In this document: positions 8,293 to 16,640 of the stretch, piece after piece
Layout of the letters: each line of letters starts with the position of its first letter
How positions within the stretch are numbered: the first letter of the stretch is position 1
From: Blastocatellia bacterium
GTDB lineage: Bacteria; Acidobacteriota; Blastocatellia; Pyrinomonadales; Pyrinomonadaceae
Direction of reading: 5' to 3'
DNA length: 28,191 bases
NCBI GenBank assembly: GCA_003488005.1
Contig: DNND01000036.1
Location: 1 to 28,191, forward strand
Made by a program: the position numbers and the translations under genes
Notes under the pieces: generated by a model
What the model saw: the letters and a program-made list of their open reading frames with translations, nothing else
Database searches by the model: none
What the model was told of the DNA's origin: nothing

Positions 8293-8401
8293 TGGCCGCG
8301 GATGAAAGCGGATGCTGAAGCAGTATTACGCCTGATTGGCCTTTTGCGTATGGCTTTATGGCTTTTTCAGATCCGTTTTTATCCGCGTTAATCCGCGGCC
8401 A
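8293..8401. repeat. CCGCGGAT-type inverted repeat after the nonaheme gene
   Basis: The left arm begins tggccgcggatgaaagcgga and the right arm ends with the complementary aatccgcggcca, enclosing roughly 30 bp. The arms resemble those at 7419-7612 and 20690-20764. The element abuts the 3' end of the minus-strand nonaheme gene, four bases after its TAA. It may terminate or attenuate transcription before the tetraheme gene. Confidence 0.7.
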
Positions 8402-8404
8402 GTT

Positions 8405-9325
8405 TTACATAGGCATGCGGAAGGTCGCTGCGGTGTGGCAGCGCTTGCAATCCTTAAACGCCAGGTCGCCGCCAAACGACCGTTTACCGTTATGGCAGGT
8501 CAGACAAGTGCTACCACGCGTGGCAAAGTGTTCGCTGGGAGCGGGTGAACTAACCTGACGCGATTGCGCCGCGCCCGCCGTCAAGTTGTGGCAATCAGCG
8601 CAGCCCAGCCGCTGACCTGGTCCATGTTTGGCGTGACTGAACGCATAACGGAACGAGCGCGCGTTTGTTCCGGTCCGCGAAAATCCTTTAGCGTCATGGC
8701 ACACCCCGCATGATGCTATTTCTCGACCACTGGAAGATTTACTGCTCGGCGTATGGCATGAGTAACACTGATTGTGAGCGGACAAACTTGCGGGGATGGA
8801 AAGCGCGGCAGCAGCGCGCCCGCCCAAGCGGCTGTGACAAGCCGCGCAACCGTTCTGCGGCCGCGCGCTGCCGGCGTTGTGTTGAGCGTGATCGAATTTG
8901 ACGTTGAAACTCTCGTTGAACCTTGTGGGAAAACTTTTTAACGGCGGATTAGAGCTGCTGACTTCAGTATGACAAATCACGCACATCGGGACCGCCGGCG
9001 TAACAAACTGTCCCACGTGGCAACCGGTGCACGCCTTGTGACCAGGAAAGCGCGGCGTAGCGGAGTTATCACCGCGTTGATGACATGAGTTACAGGACAG
9101 CGATGCGTGTTTCTGGCTGTTGTGCTTGAAAGTTGAATAGTCGAGTTCAGGCGATTGGGCCAACATAAATAATTCTCTGTGCAAACTTTGTGTCCTCGGT
9201 GTCTCTATGGTGTACACGTTGTGGGATTTGCTCACCACAGAGACACAAAGGACAGAGAGGCTGCACAAAGAAATCAGCCACGCGAAGGTGGAACGCCGCG
9301 CAAGCTTGAAGAGTAACAACCTCAT
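8405..9325 (-). CDS. Exported nonaheme cytochrome c (second of a tandem pair)
   Basis: The 306-residue protein carries nine CXXCH sites, at residues 78, 99, 115, 160, 187, 206, 242, 274 and 293. A basic start and a hydrophobic stretch at ~15-31 form the export signal. This part is encoded by an interspersed inverted repeat at 9175-9270, which is odd. The ATG overlaps the stop of the upstream cytochrome gene (ATGA), supporting this start. Residues 62-123 parallel the upstream protein: DYSTFKH, then CNSCH, FPGHKACTGCH and CVICHTEVS, so the two are probably duplicates. Interspersed His residues suit bis-His ligation. It is predicted to be periplasmic or outer-membrane-associated; partners are unproven. 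Confidence 0.87.
   Translation of the reverse strand: MRLLLFKLARRSTFAWLISLCSLSVLCVSVVSKSHNVYTIETPRTQSLHRELFMLAQSPELDYSTFKHNSQKHASLSCNSCHQRGDNSATPRFPGHKACTGCHVGQFVTPAVPMCVICHTEVSSSNPPLKSFPTRFNESFNVKFDHAQHNAGSARPQNGCAACHSRLGGRAAAALSIPASLSAHNQCYSCHTPSSKSSSGREIASCGVCHDAKGFSRTGTNARSFRYAFSHAKHGPGQRLGCADCHNLTAGAAQSRQVSSPAPSEHFATRGSTCLTCHNGKRSFGGDLAFKDCKRCHTAATFRMPM
9175..9270. repeat. Inverted repeat lying inside a cytochrome coding region
   Basis: Arms at about 9175-9212 and 9231-9270 are complementary at roughly three quarters of positions, with cores ggtgtctctatggtg and ctcaccacagagacacaaag. It resembles palindromes containing 'cacagagacacaaag' that are often intergenic in bacteria. Here it encodes residues ~19-50 of the nonaheme protein, including most of the hydrophobic part of its signal peptide. 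Confidence 0.7.
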
Positions 9326-10437
9326 TTCACGTCCTTGCGCTTCTTTGGCGGCAACCCGGAAATCAAATAATGACTTGCGGGCGGATCGCGTCTGCCGACG
9401 TCAGAGGTGTGGCAATAGGTGCAAGTGAAATCACGATTCTTATCGATTGCCAGCAATTCGTTGGTCACGTCGAAACGAACCGGTCCTTTATTGTGACACT
9501 CAAGGCAGGCGGTGATTGGCACGTCGGGTTTCAACGTACGCAGCGTTGCTGACTTGGTAATATTGATATGACAGGTAGTGCATTCCTGGGTGTGTTGTTC
9601 GCGGCCATGCCGAAACTTCAGTGAAATTCTTGGCGTTGAATCCAACACAACGTAGGGCTGTGTTGCCAGCTTGTGACAGCCGCCGCAGTTGTCACTGACA
9701 GGTTGTTGTGAACCCCAGTGGCAATTGAAGCATGACGCATGAGTCGACGGCTCCGCCTTGAACGTGTCCGCAGCGGGCGCAAACTCACTAGGATAACTGG
9801 CCATGCGAATCGCAGACGCTGCACTGCGCGGTTGATGACAGATTTCGCAGTTGTTGTAGTGCTTCGTTTTCTCATCGACAAACAATTCGGAATTGCGAAA
9901 GCCGGCGCGCACGAATTGTGGCGGCGTCTCGAATCTCAATTTGCGGAAGACTTGCGCAATCACGTCCTGATGCTTGTCGTGCGGAAACTCAATTACAAAC
10001 TGACGCGCGCCGCCGGGATTGCGAAAAGCAAAACGCGCCTCGTCACGCGGCGAGACTTTCGTGTGACAGTCCGAACAGATCGTAGGCTTGGCGCCCTTGA
10101 AGAATTGGGCGCGATGACAACTAACGCAGGCGTCGTGACCGGGAAAGTCGGCAACGTCCGGATAGTCCCGCACCTTTTTCCAGTTTTCGGTTGGAACCTT
10201 GTGACAGGTGTTGCAGGCCGCCTGATGCTTCTTCGTCGCGTGCGAAAAATGTGAATAGTCGATTGCGGTTGAGATGTTGCGTCTCGCGGGCGTCCGTTGT
10301 CGACGGCGACGCTGAGCAACGACATCAGTGTCGAGCAGGGCCGTGGCAACGATCGCAATCGTGATTCCCATAATAAACAGGGTCGAAAAATGACTGGGAA
10401 GCCGCGAATTCAATTTCCAAATGCAACGCATAGGCAT
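9322..10437 (-). CDS. Exported nonaheme cytochrome c (first of a tandem pair)
   Basis: The 371-residue protein has an N-terminal hydrophobic segment (~17-35) followed by a VVAQ site suitable for signal peptidase, then an Arg-rich stretch. Nine CXXCH motifs start at residues 75, 104, 121, 197, 236, 251, 286, 311 and 339. The first three, with DYSHFSH upstream and FPGHDACVSCH between, match the start of the next gene's product. A second in-frame ATG two codons on would change little. It overlaps the downstream cytochrome by 4 bp (ATGA). The C terminus is Lys-rich (KKRKDVK). It is probably a periplasmic electron wire with bis-His hemes; the redox partner is inferred from context. Confidence 0.87.
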   Translation of the reverse strand: MPMRCIWKLNSRLPSHFSTLFIMGITIAIVATALLDTDVVAQRRRRQRTPARRNISTAIDYSHFSHATKKHQAACNTCHKVPTENWKKVRDYPDVADFPGHDACVSCHRAQFFKGAKPTICSDCHTKVSPRDEARFAFRNPGGARQFVIEFPHDKHQDVIAQVFRKLRFETPPQFVRAGFRNSELFVDEKTKHYNNCEICHQPRSAASAIRMASYPSEFAPAADTFKAEPSTHASCFNCHWGSQQPVSDNCGGCHKLATQPYVVLDSTPRISLKFRHGREQHTQECTTCHINITKSATLRTLKPDVPITACLECHNKGPVRFDVTNELLAIDKNRDFTCTYCHTSDVGRRDPPASHYLISGLPPKKRKDVK

Positions 10438-10459
10438 TTACTTTGTTCGACGGTCAAAA

Positions 10460-10630
10460 CGGCTATGCCGTCTGATGTGCGGAAGGGCTTCGCCCTTCCG
10501 AACGGTTCGCTATGATTATTTGGGGCTGCGCCCTTTCGAAAATCAGGCCCTGGAATCGAGGGCGTAGCCCGGCCTCGTCTAGCATCTTTCGGAAGGGCAA
10601 AGCCCTTCCGCACATCAGACGGCATAGCCG
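10460..10630. repeat. Long near-perfect inverted repeat upstream of the nonaheme pair
   Basis: The 43-bp arms at 10460-10502 and 10588-10630 match with a single mismatch and enclose 85 bp. Each arm contains a smaller palindrome, such as cggaagggcttcgcccttccg cut to its stem cggaagggc/gcccttccg. The element fills most of the gap between the unknown exported gene and the nonaheme pair and ends 22 bp before the cytochrome start. It could fold into a large hairpin in the mRNA of a polycistronic transcript. Origin as a MITE or REP doublet is inferred. Confidence 0.85.
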
Positions 10631-10698
10631 GTCAAACATCGAGTATGGGCTCCGGCAAACTGAATTGATCGGTTTCATTTGGCGCGTGTGGACCGCAA

Positions 10699-11541
10699 TC
10701 AAGGCGTACAAGCGGGCAACGGTTTCTCAACCGCCACGCATTTCACATTTTTCTCTTTGCGATTTGAAATTGTGTAAACCTTTTCCGTTGCCAAATCGTC
10801 GGCTTTTATTTGCACCTCACAATTCCAAAGCGAGACGCTTGATCCAATCTCAGCGCCGACGATATTCGAGAGCGTGTAACTGCCGGTTTCGAGGTCCGTG
10901 AAGTAAGCCGTGCCGTTGCGGTCGGTCATGACTGAATTAACCTTCGCGCCTGAAACGGCTTCAGCCTGCTTGATGATCGTCGCAATCTCATTCTGGCGTT
11001 GACGGTAAAACCCATCGCGTATTTTCTCCGGCAGGTTGACAGTCAACCACTTCAGCGCCAGTTGGCGATTGCCAAATGTTTTTTCGCCAGTTGTAAGCGC
11101 GCTGGCAAACTCTGAAACAGCGTGCGGTCCTTCGACGTCTTCCGAAACCAATTCGCGGCAGTAAACTGATTCGCAGTCGTTCTCCTTTAACCAATTGATC
11201 AGCCCCGGGCTGGCGCCGGCGCGCGTGTAATAACAATCGCGAGTCGTCAGCGGTTGCTGGTCCATCGCCTCGATCAATGTTTTGTTTTGTTCGAGCGAGC
11301 CCTTGATTAGAAAGAACCGCTTGCGCGACAGCCCGGACAAACCCTTGGCCGCCTCACTGGCTTTTACCTTCACGCGCAACCGCAAGACGCCGCGCGGACT
11401 CTCCTGCGGTGTGCTACTAGTTTGCGCAACACACCAGACGGCAAGAACCAGGAAAACCAAAACGAGCGCCGGCTGAAACGCAAAAGCCAGCCACCGGCGC
11501 GACCTGGTTGCATTCTGGATCCGTTGGCTGACGTTGTTCAC
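10699..11541 (-). CDS. Exported protein of unknown function
   Basis: I do not recognise a family for this 280-residue protein. The start is GTG, overlapping the upstream TAG by one base (TAGTG), so it is coupled to the GlcG/HbpS-like gene. A hydrophobic segment at ~18-38 ending in VAQT is a signal peptide. The mature part begins with a beta-rich stretch (VLRLRVKVKAS), has a middle segment with several Cys (CYY, DCESVYC), and near ~205-240 has a GTAYFTDLETGSYTL-like strand pattern reminiscent of carboxypeptidase-regulatory/Ig-like beta-sandwich domains. It has no CXXCH. Position in the cytochrome run suggests an envelope role linked to it. Confidence 0.75.
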   Translation of the reverse strand: MNNVSQRIQNATRSRRWLAFAFQPALVLVFLVLAVWCVAQTSSTPQESPRGVLRLRVKVKASEAAKGLSGLSRKRFFLIKGSLEQNKTLIEAMDQQPLTTRDCYYTRAGASPGLINWLKENDCESVYCRELVSEDVEGPHAVSEFASALTTGEKTFGNRQLALKWLTVNLPEKIRDGFYRQRQNEIATIIKQAEAVSGAKVNSVMTDRNGTAYFTDLETGSYTLSNIVGAEIGSSVSLWNCEVQIKADDLATEKVYTISNRKEKNVKCVAVEKPLPACTP

Positions 11542-13667
11542 TATAGATTTGGACTCCGCGGAAACTTTAGAAACGGCAGTCGCACGCCGCGAACGAAAAC
11601 CTGATCGGATCGAATTGCGGACGCGGGCGCGTAACCATTACCGCCGCCGGCGCTGATCAAATCGTCCTGATCGACGCCGTCGCCGCTGATGCCGATCGCG
11701 CCGACCAGCACGCCATTTTTATAAAGCGGAACGCTGCCGGGAAATATCTGAATGCCGTTGGGAAGATTAGGTATCGCCGTGCACGGTACGGCCGCGCCGC
11801 CTATTGCGGCCAATAAGTTCGTCTTGATCAAATCGAGTTGCAGGCCGTCATTGAAGGGGCTCCATTCGTTAAGCGAAGTACTGAATGGACCAGCCGCCGA
11901 ATTATTAATGCCGTCGGGAAAGAAAGGCCGATGCAGAAAGCCGCCCGCGCGATCGGTGAAAGCGACCGAGCCATCTAACTTCAAACCGTCGGCGAGCGCT
12001 CGATCTACGTAGTTCCCGAAGCCCGCCGAACGCAGCAGCGCCCCGGCATTACCGTTTGAGTAGAAAGCAGCAGTGCGCGCTTTTTGCACGGCCACATCAA
12101 AGCCGAACACCGGCGCATCCTGCTGCCGAAAAACGCCGAGCACGTTTCCGGACGCGTCTACAACTGCGATTGTGACGCGCGCGTTGCTGCCCAGCGGCTG
12201 ACGAATCGCGGCGCGTGTGATGTTTGCTTGCTGCGCTGCGTGCGCAATGACGGTTTGCACGTCGCCGGCAGTCAGTCCAGTTGCCGGAACTGAACCCGCA
12301 ACAAAAGGAAAGAATCGGGTGTCGACTTCACCGCCGATTCCGCCAACCACAGCCGGAACAAAAGCTGAGGTTTGCGCGCCGCGGATTGGAAATGCCACCG
12401 GAACCATGCCTGGCAAACTACCGAAAGCAATCGTCGCCGGCGCCGGCGAGTTGGTGATGTTGGTGTATGGCAAACGAATGCCATCAACCAAAATGTTGTC
12501 AGCGCGAACTAGCGCAGACGCTTCGAAGCCACGCACCGCCGACGCTGCGATCAACTCTTCAAAAGGTTGATCAAAATCGCTGGGGTCACGATCAATTGTG
12601 TATAGACCGTCGCCCTCGATGCCGACACCGCCTACTGCCATTCCGTCTTTGTAAATTGGCAGGCCGCCCGGATCGCCCGCAAGGCCGAGCGGTAACGCCG
12701 GCTTCTTAATGTCAGAACAGGGAAGCGACGAAAACTGCACGCCATACAATGGACCACCGGAACGAAAATCAATTCCCGGCGGGAAGTGCTCCTGAATGAT
12801 GAAACCAGCCGTGCGGGTGGTGAACGCGTTTCCGCAGGTGCTGAACAACGAACCAGTCCCGGCTTTCGAAATCGCCGCAATCGTTGCCGGAACAATCGTG
12901 CCTTCAAGCCCGTGTCCAGTAGCGCCGACACTGCGAATCGTAGTAGTCGCAGGCGCGCCGGTCATTACAAACACGCCCAACACGTTGCCCTCGCGGTCGG
13001 TGACGGCCACAGTGACGTTGCGACTTAACGCTGCTGCTGCCGAGACAGCCTGGCTGATGATCGTTTGCACTTCACTCGAACTTAAATTGCCGGCGGTTGC
13101 ATTCGGCAAGGGCGGGGGTGGCGGCGTCGCTGAACCCGGAGTCGGTTGCGCGCCGTTGTCGTCGGGTGGACCACCGCCAATATGTCCGATGGCAACACGA
13201 ACGCGGTTGCTTGCAACTCCATGATAGGTGATCCCCACCAGCACGTCGCCGGCGTCTTTGAACCCATCGTTTAAGCGCACCACAATTGACGTGGCCCATG
13301 GTTGTTCGGGTACGCTGCCAATGAACTCCACCGGCAAGTGGTAAGAATTATGCGCGGCGTCTTCAGCGTCGACGCTGACGTCGGCGACCGTATCACCGGG
13401 CTGCAAACTGAAATTCATCGCAAACAGCATGACGCGCGTTTGGTTGTCAGAACCAAACTTTACCGGCGCGCTGGTTGAAAAGGGTTCGTGCTGTTGGGTC
13501 ACGGAATCGAACGCAATAGCACGCGTGGAAGTTTCCTGGCTGATGAGGACCGGAGCGTTACCCTGCGCCAAAACTTTTTTCGAACGCTGCGTCGCGGCGA
13601 ATGGCAAGAGCATACCAACGGTTATCACGATCAGCGTTCGTACGCGGGAATGTGAACGTGCAGCCAT
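11541..13667 (-). CDS. Secreted protein with two GlcG/HbpS-like heme-binding domains
   Basis: The 708-residue protein has a signal peptide ending near VLAQG (~35), a beta-rich Ig-like region (~40-165), a Pro-rich linker, and two GlcG/HbpS (DUF336) domains. The first, from ~195, starts with SSEVQTIISQAV, has VTVAVTDREGNVLGVF, and ends with the AVGGVGIEGDG signature. The second, from ~465, starts with AGDVQTVIAHAA, has VTIAVVDASGNVLGVF and ends with VGAIGISGDGVDQDD. HbpS-type domains bind heme or take part in redox/heme sensing in known relatives; catalysis is not established for most. Each domain here is longer than the ~140-residue family norm, through inserted loops. It is the first gene of the minus-strand cytochrome run, suggesting heme handling or redox function in the envelope. 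Confidence 0.83.
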   Translation of the reverse strand: MAARSHSRVRTLIVITVGMLLPFAATQRSKKVLAQGNAPVLISQETSTRAIAFDSVTQQHEPFSTSAPVKFGSDNQTRVMLFAMNFSLQPGDTVADVSVDAEDAAHNSYHLPVEFIGSVPEQPWATSIVVRLNDGFKDAGDVLVGITYHGVASNRVRVAIGHIGGGPPDDNGAQPTPGSATPPPPPLPNATAGNLSSSEVQTIISQAVSAAAALSRNVTVAVTDREGNVLGVFVMTGAPATTTIRSVGATGHGLEGTIVPATIAAISKAGTGSLFSTCGNAFTTRTAGFIIQEHFPPGIDFRSGGPLYGVQFSSLPCSDIKKPALPLGLAGDPGGLPIYKDGMAVGGVGIEGDGLYTIDRDPSDFDQPFEELIAASAVRGFEASALVRADNILVDGIRLPYTNITNSPAPATIAFGSLPGMVPVAFPIRGAQTSAFVPAVVGGIGGEVDTRFFPFVAGSVPATGLTAGDVQTVIAHAAQQANITRAAIRQPLGSNARVTIAVVDASGNVLGVFRQQDAPVFGFDVAVQKARTAAFYSNGNAGALLRSAGFGNYVDRALADGLKLDGSVAFTDRAGGFLHRPFFPDGINNSAAGPFSTSLNEWSPFNDGLQLDLIKTNLLAAIGGAAVPCTAIPNLPNGIQIFPGSVPLYKNGVLVGAIGISGDGVDQDDLISAGGGNGYAPASAIRSDQVFVRGVRLPFLKFPRSPNL

Positions 13668-13814
13668 TGCGGAATTTGCCTAACGATGTTTTGGAGAGCC
13701 AGCGCACAATGTATCACAAAGTTTCGCTTCTGTAGATTCATTGCGCCGTAAATTTTCGTTGCCTCACTATCACTCGTATGCTACAAGGCAAGCGCCCATT
13801 CCCCGAGCTAACGC
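13668..13814. promoter_or_regulatory. Divergent promoter region between the GlcG/HbpS-like and beta-barrel genes
   Basis: This 147-bp gap separates divergently transcribed genes that head two arms of the same locus, so it is the likely control point for both. Candidate -10-like hexamers (TATGCT near 13786 on the plus strand) are present, but no strong promoter or operator can be assigned by eye. Confidence 0.45.
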
Positions 13815-15947
13815 ATGACACATTGTCGTAATTTCCGGTTACTCCTGTTGGCATCTGCGGCACTGCTTACACCGTCGTTCGTGATGTGGGGACTTGCACA
13901 AGGCTCCGGACGCTTGCTGGGAACTGTACGCGTGGCTTCGGGAGCGCCGATAGCGGGCGTTTCGGTAATTGCGACAAACCAGGTGACAGGCAAATGGAGA
14001 CGGGTGCGCAGCGGTGCTGATGGCCGCTACTCCTTTTCATTGGCGGCAGGTGCTTATCGCTTGCGAGTTGGCGCACCGCATGCTGCGAAATTTGATAAAG
14101 ACAAGAATTATGGCGACTTCACGATTGCGCGCGGCGAAGCACTTGAGAATGTAATTATCGAAGCCGGGAAGGAAACAGTTGTCGATATTCCGCTGGACCA
14201 GCTTGAACTAAAAGAAATTCCGCGCGCGCCTGGCGACCCACCCACCGGCCACGCAGGCGCCGAATCCGTTCAGTCAGAACCGCAAACCAATCCGGATCGA
14301 CGCGAGGCTCGCGATCGCTGGCGCATAGGTTTTCCTGAATACGATCGTTATGGAGATAAGGCAGCGCGCGGCCGCGACATTCCTTTCAAGCGCGGACGCT
14401 GGTGGGATCCTTACCATCAAAGCGTCCTGAAAGGCGACTATCCAATTCACGGCAACGAGCTGTTCATGATTCTTTCCGCAGTTAGCGCTACAACTGTCGA
14501 ACAGCGCCGCGCGCCGACTCCTTCCGACGTCAGCAGCGATGAGCCAATCAGTGGCGAGTTCTTCGGGCAGCCGGAACAGCTTGCCGCCAGCGAGACAGTG
14601 CAATTTAGTTTTGAATTGTTTCATGGCGACACCACTTTCAAACCGCGTGACTGGGCCATCAAGATCTCGCCCACCTTTAGCATTCCCAATTATCTAAACG
14701 CGCGCGAAAATGGCGTCGTGAATATCGATGTGCGCCGCGGCACGAATCGTACCGACAGCCATATTTCATTCGAAGAAGCATTCGCTGAATTAAAGCTGGC
14801 GGATTTGAGTTCCAACTACGATTTTGTTTCGGTGCGTGCAGGGATACAGCCTTTTGTCTCCGACTTTCGCGGTTTCATTTTTTCCGACAACAATCTGGGG
14901 CTGCGTTTTTTTGGTTCGGCCGACAACAATCGCATTCAATACAACGCTGCTTACTTCTCAATGCTCGAAAAGGACACCAACAGCGGCCTCAACCGGTTCG
15001 ACACGCGCCATCAAAACGTTTACATCGCGAACGTTTTTCGGCAGGACTTTATTCGCAAGGGCTATACGATCGAAGGAAGTTTCCATTTCAATGACGACCG
15101 ACAAAGCATCGAGTATGACCGGAACGGATTTCTTGTTCGCCCGGCATTGATTGGCGATGTGCGGCCGCATGCGATCAAGGTTGCGTATCTGGGCTTCAAC
15201 GGCGACGGCCATCTTGGGCGATTGAATCTGACGCATGCCTATTACTACGCGTTCGGCCACGACACTAGGAATCCGATCGCCGGCAAACGCGTGGACGTTC
15301 GTTCAAACATGGCTGCGCTGGAGGCGTCGGTTGACAAGGATTTTCTGAGGTTCAAGGGATCGTTTTTCTGGGCGCAGGGCGATTCGAATCCAACTGACGA
15401 TAAGGCAACGGGGTTTGACGCGATCTTTGACGACCCAAACTTCGTAGGCGGACAGTTCTCTTATTGGAATCGAAACGGGATCAGGCTGACGCAAACCGGT
15501 GTTGGATTAGTCCAGCCAAACAGCATCCTGCCGAGCTTACGTAGTAGCAAAACGCAGGGTCAGGCAAATTTTGTGAACCCGGGAATTTATGTCTACAACG
15601 CCGGCGTCGATGTCGAACTCACGCAGCGAATTAAGGCCGTCTTCAATGTTAACTACTTGCGCTTTCATCGCACCGAACCGCTCGAGTATGTGCTGTTTCA
15701 GAATCATATTCGTCATGACATTGGTTGGGATTACAGTTTAGGCGTGGCCTATCGGCCGTTCTTGATTAACAACGTCACGATTACGTTTGGCGCTTCAACG
15801 CTGCAGACGGGACGCGGCTTTCGCGATATTTTTACTGACCGCTCGCGCAACTGTCCGCCGAACGTCGGCGACTTTTGCCAACCGGACGTGATCAATCCGA
15901 GCAAGCCGCTATATTCTTTGTTCGCGCAATTGAAGCTGGTGTTTTAG
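13815..15947 (+). CDS. Outer-membrane beta-barrel with N-terminal carboxypeptidase-regulatory-like domain
   Basis: The 710-residue protein has a signal peptide (cleavage near GLAQG, ~29), a carboxypeptidase-regulatory-like beta-sandwich at ~31-120 (GTVRVASGAPIAGVSV, GADGRYSFSLAAGAYRLRV), a Pro-rich linker and a long C-terminal part (~220-710) of alternating polar and aromatic strands ending in LFAQLKLVF. The terminal Phe and strand pattern are typical of BAM-inserted outer-membrane barrels. No clear TonB plug was recognised, so it may be a porin-like barrel rather than a receptor. It lies divergent to the cytochrome run and upstream of the decaheme-propeller protein, which suggests it could be the barrel of a porin-cytochrome conduit. 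This role is inference. Confidence 0.82.
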   Translation: MTHCRNFRLLLLASAALLTPSFVMWGLAQGSGRLLGTVRVASGAPIAGVSVIATNQVTGKWRRVRSGADGRYSFSLAAGAYRLRVGAPHAAKFDKDKNYGDFTIARGEALENVIIEAGKETVVDIPLDQLELKEIPRAPGDPPTGHAGAESVQSEPQTNPDRREARDRWRIGFPEYDRYGDKAARGRDIPFKRGRWWDPYHQSVLKGDYPIHGNELFMILSAVSATTVEQRRAPTPSDVSSDEPISGEFFGQPEQLAASETVQFSFELFHGDTTFKPRDWAIKISPTFSIPNYLNARENGVVNIDVRRGTNRTDSHISFEEAFAELKLADLSSNYDFVSVRAGIQPFVSDFRGFIFSDNNLGLRFFGSADNNRIQYNAAYFSMLEKDTNSGLNRFDTRHQNVYIANVFRQDFIRKGYTIEGSFHFNDDRQSIEYDRNGFLVRPALIGDVRPHAIKVAYLGFNGDGHLGRLNLTHAYYYAFGHDTRNPIAGKRVDVRSNMAALEASVDKDFLRFKGSFFWAQGDSNPTDDKATGFDAIFDDPNFVGGQFSYWNRNGIRLTQTGVGLVQPNSILPSLRSSKTQGQANFVNPGIYVYNAGVDVELTQRIKAVFNVNYLRFHRTEPLEYVLFQNHIRHDIGWDYSLGVAYRPFLINNVTITFGASTLQTGRGFRDIFTDRSRNCPPNVGDFCQPDVINPSKPLYSLFAQLKLVF

Positions 15948-16004
15948 AGACCTTGATAGCCGGGGCGCGAGCCAGATAGAGTAAGAGCGAAGGAGTTTTT
16001 AACA

Positions 16005-16235
16005 ATGGCTGAAATCGATGTGAATCTGAGCGAGAACGAGGAAAGAGCGTTGAAAGAGCTCGCGCTTAGGACTGGCATGAGCGAAAGTGAACTCATTCGC
16101 GACGCAGTCGACAAGCTGATCAAACAACGTCTGCCCAACGGAAATTCGGGAATGCTGCGGGCACGAGGGATGTGGAGGGACCGGGATGATTTGCCTGACT
16201 TCGGAAAAATTCGGCGCGAATGGGACAGGTTTTGA
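16005..16235 (+). CDS. vapB: VapB-type ribbon-helix-helix antitoxin
   Basis: The 76-residue protein has an N-terminal ribbon-helix-helix pattern (AEIDVNLSENEERAL, then an ALRTGMSESELIRDAVDKL helix pair) for DNA binding and a flexible C-terminal tail rich in Arg, Trp and Asp, the part that usually wraps the toxin. An AAGGAG ribosome-binding site at 15990-15995 sits 9 nt before the ATG. It directly precedes a PIN-domain toxin by 12 bp. VapB normally neutralises VapC and represses its own operon; autoregulation here is inferred from the family. Confidence 0.88.
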   Translation: MAEIDVNLSENEERALKELALRTGMSESELIRDAVDKLIKQRLPNGNSGMLRARGMWRDRDDLPDFGKIRREWDRF

Positions 16236-16247
16236 AGTTTATTGCTT

Positions 16248-16640
16248 ATGACTCAATTGTTAATAGACACCGATGTTTTGATTGACTACCTGCGTGATCG
16301 AGCAGAAGCGGTTACATATTTGGAAAGTTTTACATCACCGCTTTCAGTATCAGCAATTACTGTTGCCGAGTTGTATGCAGGCGTTCGAGACGGAAGCGAA
16401 CGAACTACCTTGGATCAGTTCATTGAGTCGTTTCAAGTTGTGGCCATCGATGAGGCCATAGCCATTCGCGCAGGAATCATCCGAAGAGATTTCGGGAAAA
16501 GTCATGGGACCGGATTAGCGGATGCGATCATTGCTGCCACAGCCGAGGCGCAGCAAGCCGACCTGGTAACGCTAAACAACAAACATTTTCAGATGCTCGC
16601 AAACGTGGTCATTCCATATCGCAAATCACAAGTATTGTGA
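16248..16640 (+). CDS. vapC: VapC-type PIN-domain RNase toxin
   Basis: The 130-residue protein fits PIN-domain toxins, metal-dependent RNases that cleave tRNA or rRNA. Acidic active-site residues are visible: Asp7 in LLIDTDVLID, Glu41 in VAELY and Asp92 in LADAIIAA, with Asn110 in VTLNNKHF at the fourth position. I chose the ATG at 16248 over an in-frame TTG at 16242. Its TGA stop overlaps the GTG of the decaheme gene (GTGA), so the toxin-antitoxin pair is embedded in, and apparently coupled to, the cytochrome locus. Active-site residues look intact, so it is probably functional. Confidence 0.9.
   Translation: MTQLLIDTDVLIDYLRDRAEAVTYLESFTSPLSVSAITVAELYAGVRDGSERTTLDQFIESFQVVAIDEAIAIRAGIIRRDFGKSHGTGLADAIIAATAEAQQADLVTLNNKHFQMLANVVIPYRKSQVL

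Noticed and set aside
10410..10625. 71-residue minus-strand reading frame upstream of the nonaheme pair
   Set aside because: It is a translation of the inverted repeat at 10460-10630, giving internally mirrored peptides without a domain.
12796..13224. Plus-strand reading frames opposite the GlcG/HbpS-like gene
   Set aside because: They are low-complexity Ala/Val/Thr-rich shadows of a minus-strand gene with recognisable repeated domains.
16242..16247. TTG start for vapC two codons upstream
   Set aside because: The ATG at 16248 gives the usual short N terminus before the LLIDTDVLID strand of PIN toxins.
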